Origin: Rhodobacterales bacterium HKCCE2091
Lineage (GTDB): Bacteria; Pseudomonadota; Alphaproteobacteria; Rhodobacterales; Rhodobacteraceae
Assembly (NCBI GenBank): GCA_015689685.1
Contig: WVSL01000001.1
Coordinates: 1 to 64,000 of the forward strand
Direction of reading: 5' to 3'
Length of the DNA: 64,000 nucleotides
Shown: in pieces, positions 1 to 10,575 of the stretch
Layout: each line of letters starts with the position of its first letter
Position numbering within the stretch: the stretch's first letter is position 1
The notes under the pieces: model-generated
The model's input: only the letters and a program-made list of their open reading frames with translations
What the model was told of the DNA's origin: nothing
Database searches by the model: none
Translations under genes and position numbers: made by a program

Positions 1-496
1 TCACCGGCCCGGCCCCGCCGGAGGTGCGCGGCAGCGCGAGGCACCCCGCGCCCAGGTCCGGCAGCGCGATCCCGATCAGCCCGTGGTCGGCCAGCCGCTC
101 GGCCCAGACCTGCGGGAACGCGCGGTCGCCCGCGTTCGACACCGCCAGCACCGCCGCGCCGCCGCCGGCCCCGGCCTCCACCAGTTCCGCGAAACCCGCA
201 TCGAGCGCGGCGTCGGCAAGGCCCCGGCCCGCGTCCACGCGCAGCCGCCCGGCCTGGTCCCGCACCGGGCGCGGCGCGGCGTTGCCGTCGATCGCGCCCA
301 TGCGCAGCCCTTCGACCAGGCCGATCACGCGGTCGAGCCCGTGGTCCCGGCAGCCGTTCCGCTCCGCCATCCGCACCGCGCCGGCCGCCGCCCGCGCCGC
401 GTCGCCGGACGCGCCCGCGCGCGTGAGCACGTCGCGGGACAGCGCCTCGATCTCGGCGAGGCTCAGCCTCTCGATTGCACCCGTCATGCCCATCAT
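1..496 (-). CDS. Ldh_2-family (malate/L-lactate dehydrogenase-like) oxidoreductase, N-terminal part
   Basis: The C-terminal half lies beyond the left edge; about 165 codons are visible of a family that usually has 330-350. The frame runs open to base 1. The visible part has the helical N-terminal region of the Ldh_2/YlbC family (EALSRDVLTRAG, then RNGCRDHGLDRVIGLV) and the following strand with VLAVSNAG. Members are NAD(P)H-dependent 2-keto-acid or imino-acid reductases (malate, lactate, ureidoglycolate, piperideine-2-carboxylate); the substrate cannot be told from this part. Three in-frame ATGs (496, 493, 487) compete as start, with GAGGGG just upstream. A 15-bp palindrome lies about 46 bp upstream. 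Confidence 0.75.
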   Translation of the reverse strand, partial: MMGMTGAIERLSLAEIEALSRDVLTRAGASGDAARAAAGAVRMAERNGCRDHGLDRVIGLVEGLRMGAIDGNAAPRPVRDQAGRLRVDAGRGLADAALDAGFAELVEAGAGGGAAVLAVSNAGDRAFPQVWAERLADHGLIGIALPDLGAGCLALPRTSGGAGPV

Positions 497-541
497 GCCC
501 CTCGCTCTGCCCGCGCGGTGGCGGCCTCGACCGAACCGATT

Positions 542-556
542 TTTCGATAATCGAAA
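542..556. promoter_or_regulatory. 15-bp palindrome upstream of the Ldh_2-family gene
   Basis: TTTCGAT-A-ATCGAAA is a perfect 7-bp inverted repeat with a one-base centre, in an AT-richer patch of the 292-bp gap between the Ldh_2 gene and the phosphatase gene. Position and symmetry suit a dimeric repressor operator; no regulator gene is adjacent, so the partner is unknown. The rest of the gap (about 560-788) shows no gene. Confidence 0.45.
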
Positions 557-788
557 GGATCGGGGCCCATCCTCCCCGACCGTCTCCGAATGTGCCCGAT
601 CCGCCCGCTATTCGCCTGCAGGTTGAACACAGTGTTCATCCGATGCGCCTCCGGAGGCAATCTGCCATTTTGGGCAGGTTTTGGGTGACGTTGGTTAACA
701 AACCATAGATCTCGGCCCCCGACCCGCTTTCGCGGCCCCGATGGGCGGGGTTCCGCCAACCGCGCCCTTGGGGATGGCGGGGTGCCGC

Positions 789-1592
789 CTAGCGCCGGGC
801 GGTCAGGAAGCGGTGGCTGCCGTCGGGTCGGATCGCGCAGGCCGTCAGGCACCCGCTCCGCCAGGCGGCGGTGTCGGTGTTGATCCGCCCGGCATCGAAC
901 AGCGGCGCGTCGACCTCGGTATGGCCATGCGCGACCCAGGCGCCGTCGGCCCGCGCCTCCATCCCGAACTCCGGATGCCCCCACAGCAGGACCCGCGCGC
1001 TCTGTGCCTCCATCGCGTGCATCGGGTCGGCGGCGGCGTGGACGACCCACAGGTTGCCCGACCGCCAGCTCAGCGGCAGCGCCGCGACCCAGGCCGCCAG
1101 GTCCGGGGTCAGCGCGGCGGCCAGCGCGCGCGCCGCGGCCTCGTACATCGCGGGCGTCGGCGCCTCCGCCGCACTCGGGTCGTCCAGCCCGTAGCTCGCC
1201 ATCGTCGCCGCGCCGCCCGCCCGCAACCAGCGCGCGCCCCGGTGTGCCGGGTCGGACAGGAAATCCAGCAGCATCCGTTCGTGGTTGCCCATCAGGCAGG
1301 TGACGTGGTCGGGAAACTCCTCGTCCAGCGCCTGCATCCGCGCCAGCACCTCCGCCGATCCCGGCCCGTGGTCGATGTAGTCGCCGACGAACACCAGATG
1401 CGGGTCCCGGGCCGAGATCCGGCCGATGTCGTCGTCGATCAGGTTCAGCACCGGGTCGAGCAGGTCGGCGCAGCCGTGGATGTCGCCGACGACGTAGACC
1501 GGCCGGTCCGGCCGCGGCCCGGCATCCGGCGTCTCCGGTTCCGGAACCGGTGCCTGCGCGCTGCGCCTGAGGAACGAGAACGGCCGCTTCAT
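789..1592 (-). CDS. Metallophosphoesterase, PPP-type serine/threonine phosphatase family
   Basis: 267 aa. The three metal-binding signatures of the calcineurin-like PPP fold are present in order: GDIHG (residues 36-40), GDYIDHGP (70-77) and GNHE (102-105). The family hydrolyses phosphomonoesters (phosphoprotein or diadenosine tetraphosphate) using two metal ions and is cytosolic; no signal peptide is seen. Start chosen at the Met before KRPFSFLRR (1592), because the longer frame (to 1628) adds only 12 low-value residues. Small bacterial PPP phosphatases of this size are common in Rhodobacterales; the in vivo substrate is unknown. Confidence 0.85.
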   Translation of the reverse strand: MKRPFSFLRRSAQAPVPEPETPDAGPRPDRPVYVVGDIHGCADLLDPVLNLIDDDIGRISARDPHLVFVGDYIDHGPGSAEVLARMQALDEEFPDHVTCLMGNHERMLLDFLSDPAHRGARWLRAGGAATMASYGLDDPSAAEAPTPAMYEAAARALAAALTPDLAAWVAALPLSWRSGNLWVVHAAADPMHAMEAQSARVLLWGHPEFGMEARADGAWVAHGHTEVDAPLFDAGRINTDTAAWRSGCLTACAIRPDGSHRFLTARR

Positions 1593-1646
1593 GGCCTTAC
1601 AGATGCGCGCTCGGCCCGGTGCTGGCAAGCGCGGGCGTGGCGCGGG

Positions 1647-4166
1647 TCAGTCCTGCGCCCGCAGGATCCCCGCCGGGCGCACGGAAAGCGGGCGCAGCGC
1701 GAACAGGAGCCCCGCCGCCAGCACCGTCGCCGCCCCGCCCGCGACGATCGCCGCGGCCGAGACCGGCTCGAACCGGTAGCCGCTCTCCATCACGAAGCGC
1801 ATCACCGCCCAGGCGCCGAGCGCCCCGGCCGCCACCGCCACCGTGCCCGCCGCCGCGCCCAGGATCGCCGACCGCAGCGCGAACGATCCGAGGATCCGCC
1901 CCCGCTCCGCCCCCAGCACCTTCAGCACCGCCGCCTCGCGGACCCGCGCGGGCTCCCCCGCCGCCGCCGCGCCGATCAGCACCACGAAGCCCAGAAGCAG
2001 CGTCGCCCCCGCGCCCACCGTCGTCGCCGCCGCGATGCCCTCCAGCGCGTCGGTCACCCGGTCGATGGCGTCGCGCACCCGGATCGCGGTCACGTTCGGC
2101 GCGGCGTCGAGGATATCGCCCACCAGCGCGGCCTCGGTCGCGGTGTCCTCGCCCTCCATGTAGACGGTGGCGAGGTAGGTCCGCGGCGCACCGGCCAGGG
2201 CGTTTTCGGAGAACGACATGACGAAGCTGATGCCCGCGCTCGCGTAGTCCACCTCGCGTAGGGCGGCGATGGTCGCCGTGATGTCGCGGCCGAGCACGTT
2301 GACGGTGATCTCGTCGCCGATCCCGATCCCCATTTCCTCCGCCTCCTCCGCGGCGAAGGCCATCAGCGGCGGGCCGTCGTAGTCGTCCGGCCACCAGTCC
2401 CCCGCCAGGATCTCACCGGCGGGTGGCGCGGTCTCGGAATAGGTCACGCCGCGGTCGCCGCGCAGGACCCAGTGCGGCCCCGCGACCTCCTCCGCCGGGC
2501 GGCCGTTGATCCGGGTCAGGGTGCCGCGCAGGTTGGCGGCGGTCTCCACCCGCGTCACCGCCGGGTCGCCCCCGGTCCGGTCGAGGAAGCCGGGCAACTG
2601 GTCCGGCTGGATATCGACGAAGAAGTAGCTCGGCGCGATTTCCGGCAGGTCGCGGGCGATCTCGGCCCGCAGGTTGGCATCGACCTGCCCCATCGTCGCC
2701 AGCACTGCCAGCCCGAGGCCCAGCGACAGCGTGACCGGCACCGCCTCCGATCCGGGCCCCGCGATGGCGGCGAGGGCAAGGCGCAGGCCCGGCCGCCCGC
2801 GCACCCGGCCCCGCGCGCGCCCCGCCAGCGCCCGGACGGCCAGCGCCGACAGGACGAGCACCGCCAGCGCCGCCACGATCCCCGCCGACATGCCCAGCGC
2901 CAGCCCCGGCATCCCCGACAGCCAGACCGCGGACCCGACCAGCGCCGCCGCCAGCGCGACCAGCGCCAGCGCCACGGCCGGTCGCGGCCAGCGCCGTGCC
3001 GGGGCCGATCCGTCGCGATAGAGCACCGCCGCCCGCACCTCGCCCGTCCGCGCCAGCGGCCAGAGCGCGAACAGGAACGCCGTCAGCGCCCCGTAAAGCG
3101 CCGCCTGCGCCAGCGGCCCGGGCCAGAGGCCGAATTCCACCGGCACCGGCAACCGCGCCTCGATCAGCGGCCGGAACAGGACCGGCAGCGCGGTGCCGAG
3201 GACCAGCCCCAGCACGATCCCCGCCAGCGTCAGCGCCGCGACCTGCACGAGGTAGGTGGCGAATATCACCCGCGTCTCCGCGCCGAGCGTCCGCAGGGTG
3301 GCGATGGTCGTCACCTTGCCGTCGAGATACGCCCGGACCGAGGCCGAGATGCCGACCCCGCCCACTGCCAGCCCGGCAAGACCCACCAGCGCGAGGAACG
3401 CGCCCATCCGCTCGACGAAGCGCGCGATCCCCGGCGCCGCGTTCCGCGTATCGCGCCAGCGCAGGCCGTCGTCCGCGAACAGCCCCTCCGCCTCCGCCTC
3501 CAGCGCGGACAGGTCCGCACCCTGCGGCAGCCGCAGCCGGTAGTTCGATTCGTAGAGCGTCCCCGGCGCCAGCAGCCCCGATGCCGCCAGCCCGTCCATC
3601 GGCACCACCGTCCGCGGCCCGAGGCTGAAGCCCGACCCGCCCGCGTCAGGCTCGAAGGTCAGAAGCGCCGACAGCCGGAAATCCTGCACGCCCAGCCGGA
3701 ACGTGTCGCCCACCGCGATCCCCAGCCGCTCCGCCAGCACCGGGTCCATGATCGCGCCGGGCAGCCTGCCGTCGCCCGCCAGCGCCTCGGAAACCGGGAT
3801 CTCCGGCGACAGCCCGGCACTGCCGTAAAGCGGCCATACCCCGTCGACCCCGCGCACCTGGGTCAGCGCGTTGGCCCCGTCCGCCTGCGCCATCGACCGG
3901 AAATCGACCGTCTCCGACACCTCCGCCGCGATCCGGTCCATGAAGGCCCGTTCCGCGTCGGCCGCCATGCGGTAGGTGAACCGCATCTCCGCGTCGCCGC
4001 CGAGGATCGTCGCGGCCTCCCGCGTCAGCCCGGCCTCCAGCCCCATCCGCACCAGCCCGACCCCGGCGATCGCCGCGACACCGAGCGCGAGGCACAGGAG
4101 AAACACGCGGAACGCGCCGAGCCCCCCGCGCAACTCGCGCAGGGCCAGCCGCAGCGCGAACCTCAT
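1647..4166 (-). CDS. ybbP: ABC transporter permease, YbbP/FtsX-MacB type
   Basis: 839 aa integral membrane protein. It begins with one membrane segment (RLALREL then a Leu/Ala-rich stretch, residues about 20-40), followed by a MacB-like periplasmic region, a first FtsX membrane block (about 260-390), further central membrane segments, a second periplasmic region and a last FtsX block (about 720-835). This duplicated layout is that of E. coli YbbP. Its start overlaps the stop of the ATPase gene by 4 bp (ATGA), so the two are translationally coupled. The ybbA-ybbP operon divergent from tesA repeats the E. coli order. The cargo is not established for the family; lipid or lipoprotein handling is usually suggested. 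Confidence 0.88.
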   Translation of the reverse strand: MRFALRLALRELRGGLGAFRVFLLCLALGVAAIAGVGLVRMGLEAGLTREAATILGGDAEMRFTYRMAADAERAFMDRIAAEVSETVDFRSMAQADGANALTQVRGVDGVWPLYGSAGLSPEIPVSEALAGDGRLPGAIMDPVLAERLGIAVGDTFRLGVQDFRLSALLTFEPDAGGSGFSLGPRTVVPMDGLAASGLLAPGTLYESNYRLRLPQGADLSALEAEAEGLFADDGLRWRDTRNAAPGIARFVERMGAFLALVGLAGLAVGGVGISASVRAYLDGKVTTIATLRTLGAETRVIFATYLVQVAALTLAGIVLGLVLGTALPVLFRPLIEARLPVPVEFGLWPGPLAQAALYGALTAFLFALWPLARTGEVRAAVLYRDGSAPARRWPRPAVALALVALAAALVGSAVWLSGMPGLALGMSAGIVAALAVLVLSALAVRALAGRARGRVRGRPGLRLALAAIAGPGSEAVPVTLSLGLGLAVLATMGQVDANLRAEIARDLPEIAPSYFFVDIQPDQLPGFLDRTGGDPAVTRVETAANLRGTLTRINGRPAEEVAGPHWVLRGDRGVTYSETAPPAGEILAGDWWPDDYDGPPLMAFAAEEAEEMGIGIGDEITVNVLGRDITATIAALREVDYASAGISFVMSFSENALAGAPRTYLATVYMEGEDTATEAALVGDILDAAPNVTAIRVRDAIDRVTDALEGIAAATTVGAGATLLLGFVVLIGAAAAGEPARVREAAVLKVLGAERGRILGSFALRSAILGAAAGTVAVAAGALGAWAVMRFVMESGYRFEPVSAAAIVAGGAATVLAAGLLFALRPLSVRPAGILRAQD

Positions 4167-4957
4167 TCCGCCGCTTTCCCGCGCAAGCCGGCGCGGGTGG
4201 CCGCCGCTTTCCCGCGCAAGTCGGCGCGGGGGACCGCCGCCTTCCCGCCCATGTCCGCGCCGGTGGCGGCGGCATCCCGCGTCTCGTCCCCCGCCACCCG
4301 TCCGTCCGACAGCCGCACCACCCGGTCGCAGCGCGCCGCCAGTTCCGGCGCGTGGGTCACCAGGACCAGCGTCGATCCGTGGCGTTCCCGAAGACCGAGG
4401 ATCAGCTCCATCACCGCCGCCCCGTTGGCGGCGTCGAGATTGCCGGTCGGCTCGTCGGCCAGCAGGATCTCGGGCCGCGGCGCGGCGGCGCGGGCGACCG
4501 CGACGCGCTGCTGCTCGCCCCCCGACAACTCGGCCGGGTAGTGCCGCATCCGGTGGCCCAGCCCGACCGCCTCCAGCTCCGCCGCCGCCGCGTCGAAGGC
4601 GTCGACTCGGCCCGCCAGTTCCAGCGGCACCGCGACGTTCTCGACCGCCGTCAGCGTCGGGATGAGGTGGAAGGACTGGAACACGACGCCCATATGGTCC
4701 CTTCTGAACCGGGCCAGCGCGTCCTCGGACATCGCCGAGAGATCCGCGCCGAGCGCCCGGACCGATCCACCGGTGGCCCGTTCGAGCCCGCCCATGAGCA
4801 TGAGGAGCGACGACTTGCCCGATCCCGATGGCCCCGTCAGCGCCAGCGTCTCGCCCGCCGCGACCGACAGCGTGATGCCGTGCAGGATGTCCACCCGCCC
4901 GGCGTGGGAGGTCAGCGTGAGGCGCGCGTCGGTGAGGGAGAGTATCGCGTCGGTCAT
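4163..4957 (-). CDS. ybbA: ABC transporter ATP-binding protein, YbbA/LolD type
   Basis: 264 aa. Walker A GPSGSGKSS is at 42-50, followed by the Q-loop region, signature LSGGEQQRVA and Walker B ILLADEPTGNLD; this is the MacB/LolD/YbbA subgroup that works with FtsX-type permeases, here the overlapping downstream gene. The C-terminus carries an extension of three 11-residue units ending RGKAA or GGKAA, encoded by a 33-bp tandem repeat, not expected in LolD-type ATPases. Start chosen at MTDAILSL, since longer frames upstream would run through the divergent esterase promoter region. Confidence 0.9.
   Translation of the reverse strand: MTDAILSLTDARLTLTSHAGRVDILHGITLSVAAGETLALTGPSGSGKSSLLMLMGGLERATGGSVRALGADLSAMSEDALARFRRDHMGVVFQSFHLIPTLTAVENVAVPLELAGRVDAFDAAAAELEAVGLGHRMRHYPAELSGGEQQRVAVARAAAPRPEILLADEPTGNLDAANGAAVMELILGLRERHGSTLVLVTHAPELAARCDRVVRLSDGRVAGDETRDAAATGADMGGKAAVPRADLRGKAAATRAGLRGKAAE
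4168..4266. repeat. Three tandem 33-bp repeats inside the ybbA 3' end
   Basis: Three head-to-tail units of exactly 33 bp (4168-4200, 4201-4233, 4234-4266), the first two nearly identical and the third more diverged. They contain CTTTCCCGCGCAAG(C/T)CGGCGCGGG, which can fold into a small GC hairpin. Because the unit is a multiple of three, it adds 11 residues per copy to the ATPase C-terminus without breaking the frame. It looks like a REP-type element captured by the coding region. Confidence 0.8.
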
Positions 4958-5018
4958 CCAGGAAATCCGTTGGCCGTTCAAGGGATATGGGACGGCGGCC
5001 CGGCTCTGCAAGGCGGCG

Positions 5019-5681
5019 GTGCTGGCGCTGGCCCCGCTTGCCGTTCCCGCCGCGGCCCCGGCCGACGGGATCACCGTCGCCGCGCTCGGCGACAGCCTGA
5101 CCGCCGGATACGGCCTGCCGCCCGGCGACGGCTTCGTGCCGCAGTTGCAGGCCTGGCTCGGGGCACGGGGGCACGACGCGGTGGTCCTGAACGCGGGCGT
5201 GTCGGGCGATACCACCGCCGGCGGGCTGGCCCGCGTCGCCTGGACCCTCACACCCGAGGTCGACGCGATGATCGTGGCGCTCGGCGGCAACGACCTGCTC
5301 CGGGGCATCCCGCCGGAAACCGCGCGCGCCAACCTCGACGGGATCCTCGCCGCGGCGGACGCGGCCGGGGTGCCGGTCCTGCTCGCCGGTCTCACCGCGC
5401 CCGGCAATTACGGCCCCGACTACAAGGCCGCGTTCGAGTCGATCTACCCCGACCTCGCCGCCGAACACGACGCAATCCACGTCGACAGCTTCGTCGCGGG
5501 GGTCGAGGACGCGCTGTCCGCCGGGGCCGACCCGGCGGCGCTAATCCAGCCCGACGGCATTCACCCGACGGCGGCGGGCGTGGCGCTGATGGTCGAGGCG
5601 ATCGGCCCCTCGGTCGAGGCTTTGCTGGCCCGCGCGGACGCGGCGCGGGGCGGAACCGGCACCGCGACGGCCGGCGAATGA
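5019..5681 (+). CDS. tesA: SGNH/GDSL arylesterase, TesA family
   Basis: About 220 aa from the GTG at 5019. Block I GDSLTAGYGL carries the nucleophilic Ser, GGND is block III and DGIHPTAAG gives the catalytic Asp and His. TesA proteins are periplasmic esterases/lysophospholipases; an Ala/Leu-rich secretion segment ending near PAAAPAD precedes block I. The start is uncertain: a proper n-region (ARLCK) lies in frame just upstream of 5019 but has no ATG/GTG/TTG, and the nearest in-frame ATGs (4887, 4875) lie inside the divergent ybbA gene. The divergent pairing with ybbAP is a known arrangement. Confidence 0.82.
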   Translation: MLALAPLAVPAAAPADGITVAALGDSLTAGYGLPPGDGFVPQLQAWLGARGHDAVVLNAGVSGDTTAGGLARVAWTLTPEVDAMIVALGGNDLLRGIPPETARANLDGILAAADAAGVPVLLAGLTAPGNYGPDYKAAFESIYPDLAAEHDAIHVDSFVAGVEDALSAGADPAALIQPDGIHPTAAGVALMVEAIGPSVEALLARADAARGGTGTATAGE

Positions 5682-5726
5682 CGCCCGCCGGGGTGGCATT
5701 CGCGGCGTAACGCCCTAGGGTCGATT

Positions 5727-7337
5727 GTGCAGGTGCAGCAGGATTCGGACTTGGCGGGCGACTACGACCTTCTCATCATCGGCGGCGGCATCAACGGATG
5801 CGGCATCGCGCGCGATGCCGCCGGGCGCGGGCTCAGGGTCTGCCTGGTGGAGGCGCAGGACCTCGCCGGCGCGACCTCCTCGGCCTCGACGAAGCTCTTT
5901 CACGGCGGCCTCCGCTACCTCGAATTCTTCGAGTTCGACCTCGTCCGCAAGGCGCTGATCGAGCGCGAGACTCTGCTCCGCGCCATGCCCCACATCTCCT
6001 GGCCGATGCGCTTCGTGCTGCCGTTCTCGCCCGACATGCGCTTCGACAGCGACACTCCGACCTCGCGGCTCCTGTCGGTGGCGATGCCGTGGATGAAGGG
6101 CCGCCGCCCGGCCTGGCTGATCCGGCTCGGCCTGTTCCTCTACGACACGCTCGGCGGGCGGAAGATCCTGCCCGGCACCGCGCGGCTCGACCTCGCCGGC
6201 ACGCCCGAGGGCGCCCCGCTCCAGGACCGCTTCGGCTTCGCCTACGAATATTCCGACTGCTGGGTGCAGGATGCGCGGCTGGTGGTGCTGAACGCCCGCG
6301 ACGCGGCGGCGCGCGGGGCCACGGTGATGACCCGGACGACCGCCGCCTCGGCCCGCCGCGACGGCGATCTCTGGCGCGTGACGCTGAATTCCGGCGGCGA
6401 GGTGCAGGAGGTCCGGGCGAAGGCGCTGGTCAACGCGGGCGGCCCCTGGGTGGCCGAGGTGGTCGCGGGCGTCGCCGGCATGAACTCGTCCGAACGGGTC
6501 CGGCTCGTGCGCGGCAGCCACATCGTGACGAAACGGCTCTACGACCACGACAAGTGCTACTTCTTCCAGGGCACCGATGGCCGGATCATCTTCGCGATCC
6601 CCTACGAACGCGACTTCACCCTGATCGGCACCACCGACGCCGAACACCACGGCGACCCGCGCGACGCCCGCTGCACCGACGAGGAACGGGACTACCTCGT
6701 CGCCTTCGCCAACCAGTATTTCGAACGGCAGATCACCACCGACGACATCGTCTGGACCTATTCGGGCGTCCGCCCGCTCTACGACGACGGGGCCAAGTCC
6801 GCGACCGCGGCGACCCGCGACTACGTCCTGTCGCTCGACACCCAGGGGCCGCCGATCCTGAACGTGTTCGGCGGCAAGATCACCACCTACCGCAAGCTGG
6901 CCGAGGGCGCGCTGGCAAAGCTGGCCCCGCATTTCCCCGGCCTGCCGGGGGACTGGACGGCGGGCGTCACCCTCCCCGGCGGCGACTTCCCGGTGACCGG
7001 CGTGGCCGACCTGATCGCCGGCCTCCGCCGCGACTACCCGTTCCTCGACGCGGCCTGGGCGGAACGGCTGGTCCGGCATTACGGCACCGAGACCCGCGAC
7101 ATCCTGGGCGACGCCGCCACCGCCGCCGATCTCGGCCGCGACTTCGGCGCCACGCTGACAGAGGCGGAGCTGCGCTGGCTCATGGACCGCGAATGGGCGC
7201 GCGAGGCCGCCGACGTGATCTGGCGCCGCACCAAGCTCGGCCTGCGCCTGACCGCGGACGAGGTGGCCGCGATCGAGACCTTCATGGCCGCCGCCGCCCC
7301 GATCACGCCCGATCACGGGACACCGCCCGAGGGTTGA
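5727..7337 (+). CDS. glpD: Aerobic glycerol-3-phosphate dehydrogenase
   Basis: 536 aa FAD enzyme oxidising sn-glycerol-3-phosphate to dihydroxyacetone phosphate and passing electrons to quinone at the inner membrane face. The FAD Rossmann motif IIGGGINGCGIARDAA lies at about 16-31, followed by SSASTKLFHGGLRYLE, a hallmark of GlpD, and the GGKITTYRKLAE motif near residue 390. The C-terminal DAO_C domain is complete. Start is a GTG at 5727; a second in-frame GTG at 5733 is possible and there is no strong Shine-Dalgarno. First gene of the glpD-DUF805-glpK-amidase run. Confidence 0.93.
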   Translation: MQVQQDSDLAGDYDLLIIGGGINGCGIARDAAGRGLRVCLVEAQDLAGATSSASTKLFHGGLRYLEFFEFDLVRKALIERETLLRAMPHISWPMRFVLPFSPDMRFDSDTPTSRLLSVAMPWMKGRRPAWLIRLGLFLYDTLGGRKILPGTARLDLAGTPEGAPLQDRFGFAYEYSDCWVQDARLVVLNARDAAARGATVMTRTTAASARRDGDLWRVTLNSGGEVQEVRAKALVNAGGPWVAEVVAGVAGMNSSERVRLVRGSHIVTKRLYDHDKCYFFQGTDGRIIFAIPYERDFTLIGTTDAEHHGDPRDARCTDEERDYLVAFANQYFERQITTDDIVWTYSGVRPLYDDGAKSATAATRDYVLSLDTQGPPILNVFGGKITTYRKLAEGALAKLAPHFPGLPGDWTAGVTLPGGDFPVTGVADLIAGLRRDYPFLDAAWAERLVRHYGTETRDILGDAATAADLGRDFGATLTEAELRWLMDREWAREAADVIWRRTKLGLRLTADEVAAIETFMAAAAPITPDHGTPPEG

Positions 7338-7402
7338 CGCTGCGCCATCCGCGCTGATCTATCGGCGGAATACGGAAACGTCTTGGTACGAGGGGATTTG
7401 AG

Positions 7403-8191
7403 ATGGCGACCTGGTATTATTCCGACGGCACGACCCGGCACGGCCCGGTCGAGGAGACCGAGATCCAGCGCCTGATCGGAACCGGGGAGATCATCCCCTC
7501 GACCCTGGTCTGGAAGACCGGGCTCGACGGGTGGATGACCGCCGCCTCCCAGTTCGACGTCCCCGGCGAGGCCGAGATGCCGCCGCCCCTGCCCGAAACC
7601 GGCGCGGGCGCGCCGCCGCTGCCGCCCTCCGCCCCGGCCGCGTCCGCGTCCGTGCCGCCTCCGCCCCGCTACGGCGCCGACACCGGCGCCGGCGGGCACA
7701 CCACCCCCGACGGGCTCTATGTCGGCGCCCCCGCGCGCAGCTTCGGCGAGGCGATCTCGGTCTGCTTCTCGAACTATTTCACCTTCTCGGGCCGGGCCAG
7801 CCGCTCGGAATACTGGTTCTTCGCGCTCTTCGTGTTCGTGATCGGCTTCGTCGCGGCGCTGATCGACGCGCTCCTGTTCCCGAACATGCCCGACGTGTCG
7901 CCGCTGAATACGCTGGTCACGCTCGGCACGTTCTTCCCCAGCCTCGCCGTCGCCTTCCGCCGGCTCCACGACACCGACCGGTCGGGCTGGTGGATCGGCG
8001 GCTTCTACCTCGGCCTCATCGTGCTGGTGCTCCTGATCGTTGGCGCCGTGGCGAGCGCGTCGCCGGGCAGCGAACCGGAGGGCGTCCTGATCGTGATCGG
8101 CGCGCTGGTGATCGCCGCGGTGGCCTACGGGATCATGCTGATCGTGTTCCTCGCGACGAAGGGGAACCCGGGGCCGAACCGCTTCGGCTGA
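7403..8191 (+). CDS. GYF_2-DUF805 membrane protein
   Basis: 262 aa. Residues 1-52 form a GYF_2 (DUF4339) domain ([22 protein letters not shown] and [10 protein letters not shown]). A Pro/Ala-rich linker (about 57-90) leads to a DUF805 membrane domain (about 115-255) with four predicted membrane segments and the family signatures [11 protein letters not shown] and [12 protein letters not shown]. The function of DUF805 is unknown; GYF_2 domains are thought to bind proline-rich peptides. It sits between glpD and glpK, with 65 bp upstream that could hold its own promoter, and may be a bystander or a membrane partner of the glycerol enzymes. Confidence 0.88.
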   Translation: MATWYYSDGTTRHGPVEETEIQRLIGTGEIIPSTLVWKTGLDGWMTAASQFDVPGEAEMPPPLPETGAGAPPLPPSAPAASASVPPPPRYGADTGAGGHTTPDGLYVGAPARSFGEAISVCFSNYFTFSGRASRSEYWFFALFVFVIGFVAALIDALLFPNMPDVSPLNTLVTLGTFFPSLAVAFRRLHDTDRSGWWIGGFYLGLIVLVLLIVGAVASASPGSEPEGVLIVIGALVIAAVAYGIMLIVFLATKGNPGPNRFG

Positions 8192-8217
8192 ACCCGCATC
8201 GTCTAGGGAGGAAAGCG

Positions 8218-9704
<1,487 letters not shown>

Positions 9705-9708
<4 letters not shown>

Positions 9709-10544
9709 AGCTCGCCATCGCCCAGATGTGCTCGGCCGACACCCATGCGGCCAACATCGACACCCTGCGCGACCTCGCCGCGCGGGCCGCCGGGGGCGGG
9801 GCGGACATGCTCTGCCTGCCCGAGGTCGCCGGGCTGATGAACGCCGACTTCAAGACCGCGCAGACGCAGGTCGTCGACGCCGCCGACGACCCCTTCCTCG
9901 CCGCCGCACGAGAGGCGGCGGCGGCGCACGGGCTCTGGATCCACGCGGGCTCCACCCCGGTCAGGGGCCCCGGGGGCCGGTTCCTCAACCACAGCGCGCT
10001 CGTCGGCCCCGGCGGGGCCATCGTCGCGGAATACGACAAGATCCACCTCTTCGACGTCACCCTCGAAGGCCGCGCCCCGATCGGGGAATCAAAGCGGTTC
10101 GCGCCCGGCCGGACCGGCGTCGTGGTGGACACCCCGCTCGGCGTGCTCGGCCTCGCGATCTGCTACGACCTCCGCTTCCCCGCGCTCGCCCGCGCCTACG
10201 CCAAGGCCGGGGCCGAGGTCATCTTCTACCCCTCCGCCTTCACCGTCCCGACCGGCCGCGCGCACTGGGAAATCCTGCTCCGCGCCCGCGCCATCGAAAC
10301 CGGGTCCTGGGTCGTCGCCGCGGCGCAGGTCGGCCGCCACGCCGACGGGCGCGAAACCTACGGCCACTCGCTCGTCGTCGCCCCCTGGGGCGAGGTTGCG
10401 CTCGACATGGGCGGCACCGAAACCGGGCTCGGCCTGGTCGACATCGACCGCGCCGCCGTGTCCCGCGCCCGCGGCCAGGTCCCGTCGCTCGAACACGACC
10501 GGCCATTCGACATTTCCCGCGTGGAAACGGTCGACGGGATTTGA
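9705..10544 (+). CDS. Carbon-nitrogen hydrolase (Nit1/deaminated-glutathione amidase type)
   Basis: 279 aa. The nitrilase-superfamily triad is visible: Glu40 (CLPE), Lys112 (YDKIHLFD) and Cys153 (AICYDLRFP). Together with [15 protein letters not shown] this fits the Nit1/Nit2 branch, which hydrolyses deaminated glutathione or omega-amides. ATG 9705 overlaps the glpK stop (ATGA), so it is translated from the same message, although no metabolic link with glycerol is obvious. Followed by a hairpin at 10554-10575. Confidence 0.88.
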
Positions 10545-10553
10545 TCCCGCCCG

Positions 10554-10575
10554 GGAACCGGAATTGGCCGGTTCC
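10554..10575 (+). terminator. Hairpin after the glp/amidase operon
   Basis: GGAACCGG and CCGGTTCC form a perfect 8-bp stem with a 6-base loop, 10 bp after the amidase stop. No T-run follows, so intrinsic termination is doubtful; it may protect the 3' end. Confidence 0.4.

Noticed and set aside
741-2261. Long open frames opposite real genes, for example the plus-strand frame over the phosphatase and YbbP genes.
   Set aside because: They are Arg/Pro/Ala-rich translations typical of antisense frames in very GC-rich DNA, without family motifs, and lie over genes with intact catalytic motifs.
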